Positions 1-8,727 of a DNA stretch of 64,000 nt are shown piece by piece (positions within the stretch are counted from its first letter, which is position 1; each line of letters opens with the position of its first letter). Origin of the DNA: AP-15 sp963797115 (lineage in GTDB: Bacteria > Pseudomonadota > Alphaproteobacteria > ATCC43930 > CGMCC-115725). The DNA lies in contig CAWCOH010000001.1 of the NCBI GenBank assembly GCA_963797115.1, forward strand, positions 3,286,001 to 3,350,000, written 5' to 3'. A program made the position numbers and the translations under genes. The notes below the pieces were generated by a model that was given only the letters and a program-made list of their open reading frames with translations, had not been told where the DNA came from and made no database searches.

Positions 1-545
1 GGATCGGCGATGCCGACGAGACCGAGCAGTTCCACCGCACGCTCATGGGCGGCGGCACGATCAGCGCCGCGATGCTGCTCGAGCGTCTCGGTGATCTGGC
101 GGCCGATCGTCAGGACCGGGTTCAGCGAGGTCATCGGCTCCTGAAAGATCATGCCAATGTCGCTGCCGCGCACCTCGCGGATCTCCTCCTCGGAGAGCCG
201 CAGCAGGTCGCGATCGTTAAAGATGATCTGGCCCTCGGTGATCCGCCCCGGCGGATCCGGGATCAGGCGAAGGATCGACAGGGCGCTGGCTGTCTTGCCT
301 GACCCGCTCTCGCCGACGATGGCGACCGTCTCGCCGCGTTCGACGGTATAGGAGATGCCGTCGACCGCGGGCACGACGCCGGCCCCGGTGCGAAACTCGG
401 TGTGCAGGTCCCGGACTTCTAAGAGTGGTGGCAAAACACCCGCAACTTCCTCCCGTTCAACCTTTTCGGGTCGTGTTCTCGTTTGCGCCTTGAGTGTCGT
501 ATCGACCGGGGCGCGGGCTGTCAACGGTGGCAACGGGGTCTTCAC
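1..545 (-). CDS. Peptide/nickel-type ABC transporter ATP-binding protein (partial, N-terminal part)
   Basis: Reading the minus strand from about 545 gives an ABC ATPase that runs off the left edge of the window. Visible are the LLEVRDLHTEF start of the domain, Walker A GESGSGKT, and the FQEPMTSLNPVLTIGRQ stretch typical of the DppD/OppD family (Q-loop followed by MTSLNP). It would energise import of peptides or similar solutes at the inner membrane. The start is uncertain: GTG at 545 or TTG at 434, the latter nearer the usual family length. The signature and Walker B motifs lie outside the window. Family assignment is secure; the substrate cannot be told. Confidence 0.85.
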   Translation of the reverse strand, partial: MKTPLPPLTARAPVDTTLKAQTRTRPEKVEREEVAGVLPPLLEVRDLHTEFRTGAGVVPAVDGISYTVERGETVAIVGESGSGKTASALSILRLIPDPPGRITEGQIIFNDRDLLRLSEEEIREVRGSDIGMIFQEPMTSLNPVLTIGRQITETLEQHRGADRAAAHERAVELLGLVGIAD

Positions 546-611
546 GCCTTTGTCAGGGCTCGCTAAGATCCGCCCGACGACAACGTCACCAGCGGCAAGG
601 AGGACCAAGCA

Positions 612-1121
612 ATGCCGATTTCAATGTATCACGGATCAGTGCCGGTGTTTCTACAGCTGCTCGGCGGCCTCAAGGGCGTGATCGAGAAGGGCGAGGCGGC
701 GTCCACCGCAAAGAAATGGGATGAGAATACCCTGCTGAACTGGCGTCTTTACCCCGACATGTTCACCTTCGCCCGGCAAGTCCGCCAGGCCAGCGAGCAC
801 GCCTTCGGCGCCGGACGCGCCGCCGGCGTCGCCGTCCCCGAGCTTCCCGCTATCGACAACAGCCTGGCGGAGATGAAGGCGCGGATCGACAAGACGATCG
901 ACTTCCTCAAGGGGCTGCGCGCCGACCAGCTCGACGGCAGAGAGGATGCGCAGGTCACCATCACCCAGGGCGGCCAGCAGCGCAACTTCCGCGCCCAGGT
1001 CTACCTCTATCACTTGGCGATGCCGAACTTCTATTTCCACATTACTACAGCGTACAATATTCTCCGCAGTCTCGGCATCGAGATCGGCAAGCGCGACTTC
1101 ATGGGCCAGATGCCGTCCTAA
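612..1121 (+). CDS. DUF1993 family protein
   Basis: A 169-residue protein beginning MPISMYHGSVPVFLQLL, which is the usual N-terminus of DUF1993 proteins (DinB-like four-helix bundle). The central part carries the YPDMFTFARQV stretch and the C-terminal half has the YLYHLAMPNFYFHIT region typical of the family. A strong ribosome site (AAGGAGG at about 598-604) fixes the ATG at 612. It stands alone, and a long perfect hairpin follows the stop. The biochemical role of the family is not established. Confidence 0.88.
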   Translation: MPISMYHGSVPVFLQLLGGLKGVIEKGEAASTAKKWDENTLLNWRLYPDMFTFARQVRQASEHAFGAGRAAGVAVPELPAIDNSLAEMKARIDKTIDFLKGLRADQLDGREDAQVTITQGGQQRNFRAQVYLYHLAMPNFYFHITTAYNILRSLGIEIGKRDFMGQMPS

Positions 1122-1137
1122 AGCCCACTCCTCTTGC

Positions 1138-1165
1138 CTCCTCCCGCGTCGTGACGCGGGAGGAG
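1138..1165 (+). terminator. Perfect 13-bp stem-loop after the DUF1993 gene
   Basis: CTCCTCCCGCGTC (1138-1150) and GACGCGGGAGGAG (1153-1165) pair perfectly around a 2-nt loop, 17 nt after the stop at 1121. No T-run follows, so it is a putative terminator or mRNA 3' stabiliser. Confidence 0.55.
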
Positions 1166-1442
1166 TGATCTTCCAGCTCCCCGGCTCTACAGAACGCCAT
1201 GGCCCGGCCAGCGGATGCGTAGCTTCATGCCTGTCATTTGGCGATCCTGGGATGCCATAGCCGACGTAGTCCGTCGCGGTAATATCAAGATCGGCTCCTT
1301 TCGCGGCTCGTGACCGACAGTGCGGTTGCAGCACTCGCCGGGTCGGAACGGAAACCGCCTTCGAATCGGGAAGGCGGTAATTTTCCGACGGCTCATTGGG
1401 CGCGCGCCCGCGTATCGGTCGTAAGAGACGGCAAATTACATG

Positions 1443-2219
1443 CGCTCCTTCCTGGCTGGCCGCTAGTGGCGCGGTTGGCAGCCGCTTGGTGCCGTTGCTG
1501 GTGGCGGCGGGCCATTCGGTGGTGGGCCTGACCCGCAACCCGGCCAAAGCCGACGCGATAGCTCCGGCCGGTGCCGAAGCGGGTTGCCGATGCGTTGAAT
1601 AGGGCCGCGATCATGGCGGTGATTGCCGGCGCCGAGCCGTATGTCATAGTGCACGAAATGACTTCGCTCGGTGCCGGCGAATGACGTCAGGCGGTTCGGT
1701 CGGTCGTTTGCCGTCACTAATCGCTTGCGGACCGAGGGTTTGAACAACCTGCTCGCCGCGGCGAAGCAGGCTCAGACGCGGCGCCTGGTCGCGCAGAGCT
1801 TTTGCGGGTGGCCCTATGCCCGCACCGGCGGCCCCGTCAAATCGGAGGACGGTCCGCTCGACCGCGAGCCGCCGCGGGAATTACAGCGCGCTCGAGGCGA
1901 TCCGCAATATCGAGAATGCCGTGACCGCTTCGTCCGAAGTCGACGGAGTGGTCCTCTGCTATGGCGCGTTTTACGGTCCTGCCACCGGTCTCTTCGACAG
2001 GCGGATGATCGATCAGCTGCGGCGCCGGCGCGTGCCTTTGATCGGCGACGCCAATGACTGGTGGTCGTTCCTGCACATCGACGACGCGGCAGCCGCCACC
2101 GCGATCGCCGTCGAGCGCGGCGTGCCCGGGATTGACAACATTGCCGATGACGAATCGACTGCGGGTCCGCGAGTGGCTGCCGGCGTTGGCGGCAATGCTG
2201 GGCGGTCGGCGGGGCACTA
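1443..2219 (+). pseudogene. NAD-dependent epimerase/dehydratase relic
   Basis: Pieces of one extended short-chain dehydrogenase/epimerase are readable in different plus-strand frames: an N-terminal Rossmann part (ASGAVGSRLVPLLVAAGH, then VVGLTRNP), a middle part with ALEAIRNIENAV and VVLCYGAFYGP, and the NDWWSFLHIDDAAAATAIAV region typical of NAD(P)H-binding epimerases. The end (WLPALAAMLGG) is in yet another frame. Several frameshifts and a worn nucleotide-binding motif make it a decayed gene. It points away from the neighbouring transporter operon. Confidence 0.75.
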
Positions 2220-2256
2220 GGGTGCGGCGCGGTCGAGGCGTTTCGATCCGGCGGGG

Positions 2257-3111
2257 CTATTTGATGGCGCCGACAGTGAAGCCGGCGACGAAACGGTCGA
2301 CGAATAGATTATAGATCACGGCGATGGGCACGCTCGCGATCAGGCACGCCCCCATCAACGAGCCCCAGAAATACACGTCGCCCCGCACCAGGAATGTCGG
2401 CACGCCGACGCCGACCGTGTATTGCGAGGACGAGGTGATGAAAGTAATTGCATAGACAAATTCTTGTAGAACGAGAGTGAAACTGAAGATGACGACTGTC
2501 AGGATGCCGGACAACGACAGCGGCACGACGACCCTTACGAAAGCTCCGAACCGACTGAGCCCGTCGATCATCGCCGCGTCGACGATATCGTGGGGGATCG
2601 TTTTGAAGAAACCCATTAAGAGCCAGCTGCAGAACGGCACCGTGAAGCTCGGATAGACGAGCACGAGCGACCAATAGGAATCCTGAAGACCGAGAGCGGC
2701 GATCACGCGCGAGAACGGAATAAAGAGGATGGTCGGCGGGACGAGGTAAGTCAGAAAGATGCCGATCCCGAGATACTGCCCCCACGACCCCGTAAGCCAG
2801 GCGAGGCTATAACCCGCCGGCACCGCAAGCACGAGGGTGATGGCAACGACGCAGGCGCCGACAATCGCGGTATTGGCGAGCCAGCGGACATAGGCCGTCT
2901 CGAAGAACAGAACCCGCAAATTGTCGAGTGTCGGCGGCAGATTGAATAGAAACGGGTCAAAGGCAGTGTTGACTAGGTCGTGTGTCTCTTTGAATGTCGT
3001 GATCAGCATCCAGTAAAACGGGAAGGCGGCAAACACCACGAACACCACGATAATAGCTGCATGGCCGCCGGCGAGCGTCACTTTACGGGCAGTCGGCGCC
3101 AGCCCAGCCAT
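2257..3111 (-). CDS. Carbohydrate ABC transporter permease (MalG type)
   Basis: An inner-membrane permease of 284 residues with about six hydrophobic segments. It has the cytoplasmic EAA-type loop (DAAMIDGLSRFGAFVRVVVP) that contacts the ATPase. The N-terminal hydrophobic segment followed by FPFYWMLITTFK is characteristic of the MalG half. It is last in a four-gene minus-strand operon and its ATG lies one base after the stop of the partner permease. With that partner it forms the membrane channel of a sugar-type importer. The substrate is not determinable. Confidence 0.9.
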   Translation of the reverse strand: MAGLAPTARKVTLAGGHAAIIVVFVVFAAFPFYWMLITTFKETHDLVNTAFDPFLFNLPPTLDNLRVLFFETAYVRWLANTAIVGACVVAITLVLAVPAGYSLAWLTGSWGQYLGIGIFLTYLVPPTILFIPFSRVIAALGLQDSYWSLVLVYPSFTVPFCSWLLMGFFKTIPHDIVDAAMIDGLSRFGAFVRVVVPLSLSGILTVVIFSFTLVLQEFVYAITFITSSSQYTVGVGVPTFLVRGDVYFWGSLMGACLIASVPIAVIYNLFVDRFVAGFTVGAIK

Positions 3112-3112
3112 C

Positions 3113-4054
3113 TCAGCTCACCTCAGTCCGCTTGGCGATGCGCAGGAAGACGATGGCGGCCGCCACCAGCACCGGGAACAGGAACAGCGAGATCGCGGCG
3201 CCGCCCGCGAGATCGCCCGCATCGATGCCGGTGAAATAGGCCCAGCTCGCCAGCACCTGAGTGCTGTTGAACGGACCGCCGCGGGTCAGGATGAAGACGA
3301 CGATCAGGTCCGACACGGTGAAGACGACGCCGAACAGCACGGCGACCAGTATGATCGGCAACAGGAGCGGCATAACGATCTCGAATGTCCGACGAAAGAG
3401 GCCGGCGCCATCGATTTCCGCCTGTTCCAAGAGATCGTTCGGGATCGAAGACAGGCCAGCCAGGATGATGACGGTTGCCAGCGGCAGCAGGCGCCAGACG
3501 TCGACGACGATGATCGATGCCATGGCGAGATTGGGCTCGCCGAGCCAGATGTAGCGGTCGTTCGGGCCGAGCCAGCCGATTGCCTGCAGCACCCAGTTGA
3601 AGACGCTGTAGATCGGATCGAACATCCACAGCCAGGCGATGCTGCCGAGCGAGATCGGGGCCACCCAGGGGAGCAGGATCAGCAGCCGCACCAGCCACTT
3701 TCCGCGGAAATCCTTAAGCAGCGCCATCGCCAGAACGTTGGCGAGGATCACGACGGCAAGCTGGGACGCCACGGTGATCAGAATGGTGTTCTTGACCGCC
3801 GTCCAGACAGCCGGGCTGTTGACGAGGCGATCGAAATTGGCGAGGCCGACGAAACGGAACTCGTGGGTGCCGACGGTGGCGTTGCTTAAGCTGTAGATGA
3901 TCGCCAGCGCGAATGGGAACCCGACCAGTGCGACGACATAGGCGATGGTCGGCGCCAGCATCAACCCGCCGAGCCAACGCCGATCGTCGAGATAGTGGAT
4001 GCGCCGGTCGCGGCGCCGAGGCTCGATGGCGGCGCGCTCGACCTCTTCGCTCAC
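3113..4054 (-). CDS. Carbohydrate ABC transporter permease (MalF/UgpA type)
   Basis: About 313 residues, starting at a GTG (4054) that overlaps the TGA of the upstream ATPase by four bases (GTGA). The open frame continues upstream, but that extension is antisense-like sequence inside the ATPase gene. The protein has six predicted membrane spans and the EAA-type loop (LEQAEIDGAGLFRRTFEIVMP). The segment MLAPTIAYVVALVGFPFALA near the N-terminus is the usual first span of MalF-type permeases. It pairs with the next gene to form the channel. Confidence 0.9.
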   Translation of the reverse strand: MSEEVERAAIEPRRRDRRIHYLDDRRWLGGLMLAPTIAYVVALVGFPFALAIIYSLSNATVGTHEFRFVGLANFDRLVNSPAVWTAVKNTILITVASQLAVVILANVLAMALLKDFRGKWLVRLLILLPWVAPISLGSIAWLWMFDPIYSVFNWVLQAIGWLGPNDRYIWLGEPNLAMASIIVVDVWRLLPLATVIILAGLSSIPNDLLEQAEIDGAGLFRRTFEIVMPLLLPIILVAVLFGVVFTVSDLIVVFILTRGGPFNSTQVLASWAYFTGIDAGDLAGGAAISLFLFPVLVAAAIVFLRIAKRTEVS

Positions 4055-5085
4055 GGCGGCCCCCGCGGACTTTTGCACCGCAGACCCGTGCTCCGGTCGA
4101 AGCGTTTGAGGTCGGGTTCGGCCACGGCGAAATCGTAACGCTCTCCCGGCGCACAAGGCGGCAGCTCGCCGGCTGCGGCGCGGGCGATGGCATGGCTTTC
4201 GGGAAAGGGCGGCTGGAGCACGCCGTAGATCAGGCAATCGGCGCCAAGATACTCGATCCGCGTGATCCGCATCGGGATCGTGACCGCCTCGCGGATGCCG
4301 GCAGCCGCCTTCGGCACAAGGCTCTCCGGCCGAAAGCCGAGCAGCACGCCGCCGCTCTCGGCGAGGTTCATCGGCGGCGAGCCCATAAACGTGGCGACGA
4401 AGATGTCGGCGGGATCCCGGTAAATCTCCTGCGGCGTGCCGATCTGGCACACCTTGCCCTGGTTGAGCACGGCGATGCGATCGCCCAGCCCCATCGCCTC
4501 GATTTGATCGTGCGTCACATAGATCGTCGTCGTGCCGATCCGCCGCTGAAACTGCTTCAGCTCATCGCGCGCGAGGGTGCGCAATTTGGCGTCGAGGTTG
4601 GACAGGGGCTCGTCGAGCAGAAAGGCCAGCGGCTGGCGCACGACCGCCCGGGCCAGTGCCACGCGTTGGCGCTCGCCGCCCGAAAGCTGGCGCGGCTTGC
4701 GCGCCAGCAGCCGCTCGATGCCGAACATTCCCGCCGCCCGGCGCACCTTCTCGTCGATTGACCCGCGATCGGCGCCCCGAGCGCGCAGCGGGAAGGCGAT
4801 GTTGCGGTAGACCGAGAGATGCGGGTAGAGCGCATAGCTCTGGAACACCATGGCGATGTTGCGGGTCCGCGGCGGCAGCCCGGTCACGTCGCGTCCGCCG
4901 ATCAGCACGGCGCCGGCAGTCGGCTCTTCCAGCCCCGCGATCATTCGCATCAAGGTGGTCTTGCCGCAGCCCGAAGGCCCGACCAGGACCAGGAACTCGC
5001 CCTCCTGGGCCGTCAGGTTGATGCCGTCTACCGCCGCAACATCGCCGAACTGCTTGGTCAGATCGCGTGTTTCGACGGTGCTCAT
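4051..5085 (-). CDS. Sugar ABC transporter ATP-binding protein (MalK/UgpC type)
   Basis: The ATPase of the sugar-type importer, about 344 residues from ATG 5085 (an in-frame upstream extension lies inside the binding-protein gene). Walker A is GPSGCGKTT, the Q-loop FQSYALYPHLSV, the signature LSGGERQR, Walker B LAFLLDEP and the switch histidine lies in THDQIEA. A C-terminal TOBE-like domain follows (LLGFRPESLV). The start lies 5 nt after the binding-protein stop, and the end overlaps the next permease, so the four genes are translationally linked. Confidence 0.93.
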   Translation of the reverse strand: MSTVETRDLTKQFGDVAAVDGINLTAQEGEFLVLVGPSGCGKTTLMRMIAGLEEPTAGAVLIGGRDVTGLPPRTRNIAMVFQSYALYPHLSVYRNIAFPLRARGADRGSIDEKVRRAAGMFGIERLLARKPRQLSGGERQRVALARAVVRQPLAFLLDEPLSNLDAKLRTLARDELKQFQRRIGTTTIYVTHDQIEAMGLGDRIAVLNQGKVCQIGTPQEIYRDPADIFVATFMGSPPMNLAESGGVLLGFRPESLVPKAAAGIREAVTIPMRITRIEYLGADCLIYGVLQPPFPESHAIARAAAGELPPCAPGERYDFAVAEPDLKRFDRSTGLRCKSPRGPP

Positions 5086-5090
5086 GCCGG

Positions 5091-6437
5091 CTAAATCAAG
5101 CCGCGTTCCTGCCATTTCTGCCAGATCTGCTTGCACGCCGCCTCGGCCTCGCTGATCGCCGCCTCCGGCGACAGCGTACCGGTGGCGGCCTTGGCGAACA
5201 TCGTATTGAGCACCCAGGTCGAGAAGGTCTCGTCGATCGCCGCGGTGGCATAGCCGGGATTGCCGACATTGGTGGCCCAGGTCAGCACGTCCCCCAGCAC
5301 TTTGTACTTGTCGGGCGGGGTCGCCTTGTCGTCATGGGCGATCCGCTTTTCGAGGTCCGGCACCGTCGCGGGAAAGCACGGGAAATTATAGAATTCGCTG
5401 GCGAGGAACGCCCGCTCGAAATTGTCGACGTAGTCGATCAGGAACTGCTTGGCGCCGTCGATGTTCTGGGCAAAGTTCCAGATGACGTAGCAGTTCATGA
5501 CGTGCTCGAGGCCGATGCGCCGCGCCGGCCCCTTCGCCGCCTTGGCTAGCCATATGTCCTTCTGAATCGGCAGCTTCTTGTTCTCTGCCTCGCGCGTGAT
5601 CGAGATCGCATTGAGCACCAGCGACGACTGGCCGGCGATCATCGCGCGATTGTTCGACGAGGGATCCCATGCCAATACCTCGGGCGTCATCGCTTCCTGA
5701 TAGAGCGCCTTGACGAACTTGACGGCCTCGAGCGTGTCCTTCGAGTTCAGCACGAGCTCGCCGCTCTGGCCCTGCACCGAGGCGCCGAAGGAGTACATGA
5801 TCGCCCGCATCGCCATCGCCGTGTCGAGCTCGGCCGAGAGGCCGATGCCGACCGGGATGCCGCTCTTTTTCTTGATCAGCGCGCCGGCTTTGCGGATCGT
5901 ATCCCAATCGTCGGGATGCATGCCGACCTGGTCCCACAGATCCTTCCGGTAGTTGATCGGGTCGGGCACGTAGCTGTCCGAAAATGCGAAATATTTCTTG
6001 GTCTTCGGGTTGTAGGTGCTCTTGACCGCGAGCTCGATCGGTTTGCCGTGCTTCTTCTCGACGGCGGTATAGATTTCGGTCATATCGACCACCGAATTCT
6101 CGTAGACGGGCGGCGGCGAGAGGAACAGGAACAAGTCGTGTCCTTGCTTTGCCGAGACCTCGGCAGCGGCGCGCGAGTTCAATGTCGTCACCCCGACATT
6201 GTCGACGATGACCTCGGTGTCGTTTTTCTTTCCCCATTCCTTGACGTACTGACCATTGAACCAGGTGTCGTAGGCCGGCACGAAGTGATTCCACTGCAGG
6301 ATCTTCAGTGTCTTTGCCGCCGATGCCGGCCGCGCCACGATGAACGGCGCGACACCGAGGGCGAGCCCGGTCGCCGCGGTGGTTCTGACGACTTGGCGGC
6401 GTGAGATCGATCGGCGGCGCTTAATGCTGGCGGCCAT
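5091..6437 (-). CDS. Extracellular solute-binding protein, family 1, Tat-exported
   Basis: The periplasmic binding protein of the importer, about 448 residues from ATG 6437, preceded by GAGGAGG. The N-terminus carries a twin-arginine-like signal (SISRRQVVRTTAATG, a hydrophobic stretch, then ARPASAA), implying export in folded form. The mature part starts KTLKILQWNHFVPAYDTWF, typical of family 1 sugar-binding proteins. It is first in the operon (binding protein, ATPase, two permeases), so the promoter should lie upstream of 6437. The ligand is unknown. Confidence 0.9.
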   Translation of the reverse strand: MAASIKRRRSISRRQVVRTTAATGLALGVAPFIVARPASAAKTLKILQWNHFVPAYDTWFNGQYVKEWGKKNDTEVIVDNVGVTTLNSRAAAEVSAKQGHDLFLFLSPPPVYENSVVDMTEIYTAVEKKHGKPIELAVKSTYNPKTKKYFAFSDSYVPDPINYRKDLWDQVGMHPDDWDTIRKAGALIKKKSGIPVGIGLSAELDTAMAMRAIMYSFGASVQGQSGELVLNSKDTLEAVKFVKALYQEAMTPEVLAWDPSSNNRAMIAGQSSLVLNAISITREAENKKLPIQKDIWLAKAAKGPARRIGLEHVMNCYVIWNFAQNIDGAKQFLIDYVDNFERAFLASEFYNFPCFPATVPDLEKRIAHDDKATPPDKYKVLGDVLTWATNVGNPGYATAAIDETFSTWVLNTMFAKAATGTLSPEAAISEAEAACKQIWQKWQERGLI

Positions 6438-7224
6438 GGGCGTTTTCCTCCTCTGCTGAAAGTCGGTCCGCTTCGCGCGAGCCGCTCGTGACCAAATCAT
6501 TGTCGAGCGCTAGACATGTGCAACCTTGGCGCATCCGATTGACGATGCCCAAGATTTGGCGCGGTTCTTCTACAATTCGAGGTTTGAAAAAGCGATCCTC
6601 GATGGGGCCGGAGGCGGCGAACATGCCGCCAGCGTAAGATGTGACGCTCATCTGGGTCGTGATCGGTCTAGATCACCCTGATCTCGATGCCGCTCACGTA
6701 CCCGTCTTCGCGGCAAAGCTGGCAATCCCGGGACCGAGCAGGTATCGCCTCAACCGCGCCACCTGTTTTGCCTGTTTTATCAGGTTGAGATCAGGTATCG
6801 CCAACTCCCTTAAGAGCGCATCGCCCGCCCGATCGTGGGCTCCGACTCCGCGGAAGTACCATGCGATTATGGCAACCCCATGGTGCGTCAGTCCTCAGCT
6901 GGAGCCGGTGGGTGTCCTCGGTTGAGATCGTGCTGGCCCGGCGGCCTCGGCGAAGGCCGTGGGGCCGGCAACGCGGAACGCGCGCGAGGAGGAGGTGCTC
7001 TTTTCGTCACCCCCGGGAAGAAGCAGGGGTCCAGGGTGCGCGCAGGACGGCCCTGGATTCCCGCTTTCGCGGGAATGAAGGGTGAGGCTGGCCATCGGGC
7101 TTTCGAGGCTCTCGCCGGTGCCGGCCAGGGGCAAACTTGGCGGGAAGTCGCGGGCGCGCTCGGCTGCAACCAGGATCAAGGCGCCGCCGCCATCGGTCAC
7201 TAGGCAACACTGCAGCAGCGCGTC
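6438..7224. other. Long intergenic stretch, no convincing gene
   Basis: No reading frame here has the codon pattern or motif content of a real protein. It should contain the operon promoter for the importer near 6440-6600. A CAGGTATCGCC word occurs twice (near 6739 and 6794) with no clear meaning. A small extragenic palindrome lies at 7058-7075. Confidence 0.5.
7058..7075. repeat. REP-like extragenic palindrome
   Basis: TTCCCGC-TTTC-GCGGGAA is a perfect hairpin of the widespread class of short extragenic palindromes seen in many proteobacteria, here in a gene-free stretch beside a CCCTGGA flank. Confidence 0.7.
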
Positions 7225-7326
7225 CTTCGAGACGGCCGCTTCGCGGCCTCCTCAGAATGAGGTTTCTACTTCAGCTATGAGAGGCTTACCTCATGCTGAG
7301 GAGCGCCCGGAGGGCGCGTCTCGAAG
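7225..7326. repeat. Inverted pair of alphaproteobacterial palindromic repeats
   Basis: Two about 38-bp units face each other: CTTCGAGACG-(GC hairpin)-TCCTCAGAATGAGG at 7225-7262 and the reverse complement of the same consensus at 7289-7326. Each unit has its own internal hairpin and the pair can fold into one large structure. The unit type is common in alphaproteobacterial intergenic DNA. It marks the broken end of the neighbouring thiolase relic. Confidence 0.75.
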
Positions 7327-7332
7327 CACGCA

Positions 7333-7509
7333 CCACCGGATCGGCGTCTTAAAGGTGGCGTGCGGATTCTTGGCCGCCCACTCGCGCTGCACGACCGAGA
7401 CCATCGCCAATTGCTCGTGCGTCAGGCCATAAGTCTTCATGTGGCGCAGCACGGGAACCGTGAACAAGGTCGGCGGCCCGGGCACCCTACCGCGGTGCCG
7501 TCGACCCAT
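7333..7509 (-). pseudogene. Thiolase / acetyl-CoA acetyltransferase fragment
   Basis: About 50 codons read like the middle of a thiolase-family protein (TVPVLRHMKTYGLTHEQLAM followed by VSVVQREWAAKNPHA and FKTPI). Both ends are missing; the 3' side runs straight into the palindromic repeats at 7225-7326. It is a relic without the active-site cysteine or histidines. Confidence 0.6.
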
Positions 7510-7572
7510 TTCATTCTAGATCTTGAAGGTAGGGCCATTGGCGTAGATAGGGAGCGATGTGGACAAGGCCGA

Positions 7573-7821
7573 TCACGGTAGCCGAGACGGCCGTGTCGGA
7601 TGTCGGATCCCGTGCAGTAAGACGCGGCTTTCCGCCAGCCCGCCCCAGCGAGAGCTCGCCGCAAAGAGCTCGTCCATCCCCGGGGAGCCGCTGCCGCCGA
7701 GCACGCAGCCAAAAGTATCGAGAATATCGCGGCGGGCGGATTGCACGACGCGCGCGGGCAAACCCGCGTAGCCGGTGCGGCAAACATGCCAGGCCAAGGG
7801 CCAAGGGCCATCGTCGGTCAT
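7573..7821 (-). pseudogene. MmgE/PrpD family protein, N-terminal fragment
   Basis: From ATG 7821 (preceded by GGGAGAAG) about 80 codons match the start of MmgE/PrpD proteins: GLPARVVQSARRDILDTFGC, then VLGGSGSPGMDEL and a WGG motif. The family is normally about 450 residues (2-methylcitrate dehydratase or related), so more than 80% is missing. The remnant lies just upstream of the thiolase fragment on the same strand, suggesting a former catabolic operon that was deleted internally. Confidence 0.7.
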
Positions 7822-7920
7822 GATCTTCTCCCAACGCCTCCGATGTTCCGATATTACTTGCTTGATCCTAGTGTTCGGATGCATTCAGGTGATTGAGTGT
7901 GGCGCGCCCTTTCTCGCCTT

Positions 7921-7972
7921 CCCGGCGCCGGCCGGGATCCATGTCCGCCATAGGCACCGGCCTTCGCCGGTG
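7921..7972. repeat. Two extragenic hairpins
   Basis: CCCGGC-GCCG-GCCGGG at 7921-7936 and CACCGGC-CTTC-GCCGGTG at 7955-7972 lie side by side in the gap before the GST gene. The layout is REP-like. Confidence 0.5.
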
Positions 7973-8064
7973 TGGTGGAACTTTCGATGTTAGTCCCACT
8001 TCGCCTTATGTATCCTGTGAATGGGTCTGAGCACTAGTGTGTGGACGAGGTAGGGGCGAACGCC

Positions 8065-8694
8065 ATGTACAAGCTTTACTTTGCTCCCGGCACCTGCGCG
8101 CTCGCGACGCATATCGCGCTTGAGGAGGCGGGTGCGCCCTACGAGGCGGTTCCGGTCGATTTCCGTTCCCAGGGCCAAAGGAGCCCCGAGTACCTCGCGG
8201 TCAATCCGAAAGGGCGCGTCCCCGCGCTCGTGACCGAGAGCGGCACGCTCACCGAAACCCCCGCGCTGCTGTGCTTTGTGGCGCAGCGTTTCCCGGACGC
8301 CGAACTCGCCCCCCTCGCGGATCCGTTCGCCCTCGCACAGGTTCAGGAGTTCAACAGTTATCTTTGCTCGACCGTGCATGTCGCGCACGCCCATCGTATG
8401 CGCGGCACTCGCTGGGCGGATGACGCCGCAGCCATCGAGGCAATGAAGCTAAAAGTGCCGTCGAACGTGACGGAATGCTTCGAGCTGATCGAGCATAAGC
8501 TCCTCAGGGGTCCGTGGGTCATTGGTGACCAGTTCACGATTTGCGATCCCTACCTCTTCACAATCGCTTCCTGGATAGAAGGTGACGGCGTCGACACCAG
8601 CAAACTGCCCCGCGTTATGGAACATCGCGCGCGCATGCTGGCTCGTCCCGCCGTTCAAAAGGCTGTGGCCGCGGAAGGCACGCAGATACCCTGA
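8065..8694 (+). CDS. Glutathione S-transferase (beta-like)
   Basis: A 209-residue soluble enzyme expected to conjugate or transfer glutathione. The N-terminal thioredoxin-fold domain begins MYKLYFAPGTCALATHIALE, with the cysteine at position 10 as in bacterial beta-class GSTs, and contains the cis-proline stretch KGRVPALVTE and the ETPALL glutathione-binding segment. The helical C-terminal domain has the GDQFTICDPYLF N-capping motif. ATG 8065 is preceded by GAGGTAGGGG. It may be co-transcribed with the FAD oxidase 33 nt downstream. Confidence 0.92.
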   Translation: MYKLYFAPGTCALATHIALEEAGAPYEAVPVDFRSQGQRSPEYLAVNPKGRVPALVTESGTLTETPALLCFVAQRFPDAELAPLADPFALAQVQEFNSYLCSTVHVAHAHRMRGTRWADDAAAIEAMKLKVPSNVTECFELIEHKLLRGPWVIGDQFTICDPYLFTIASWIEGDGVDTSKLPRVMEHRARMLARPAVQKAVAAEGTQIP

Positions 8695-8727
8695 CGCATC
8701 GGGCGTGACTCCAGAGACCCCTTGGTG

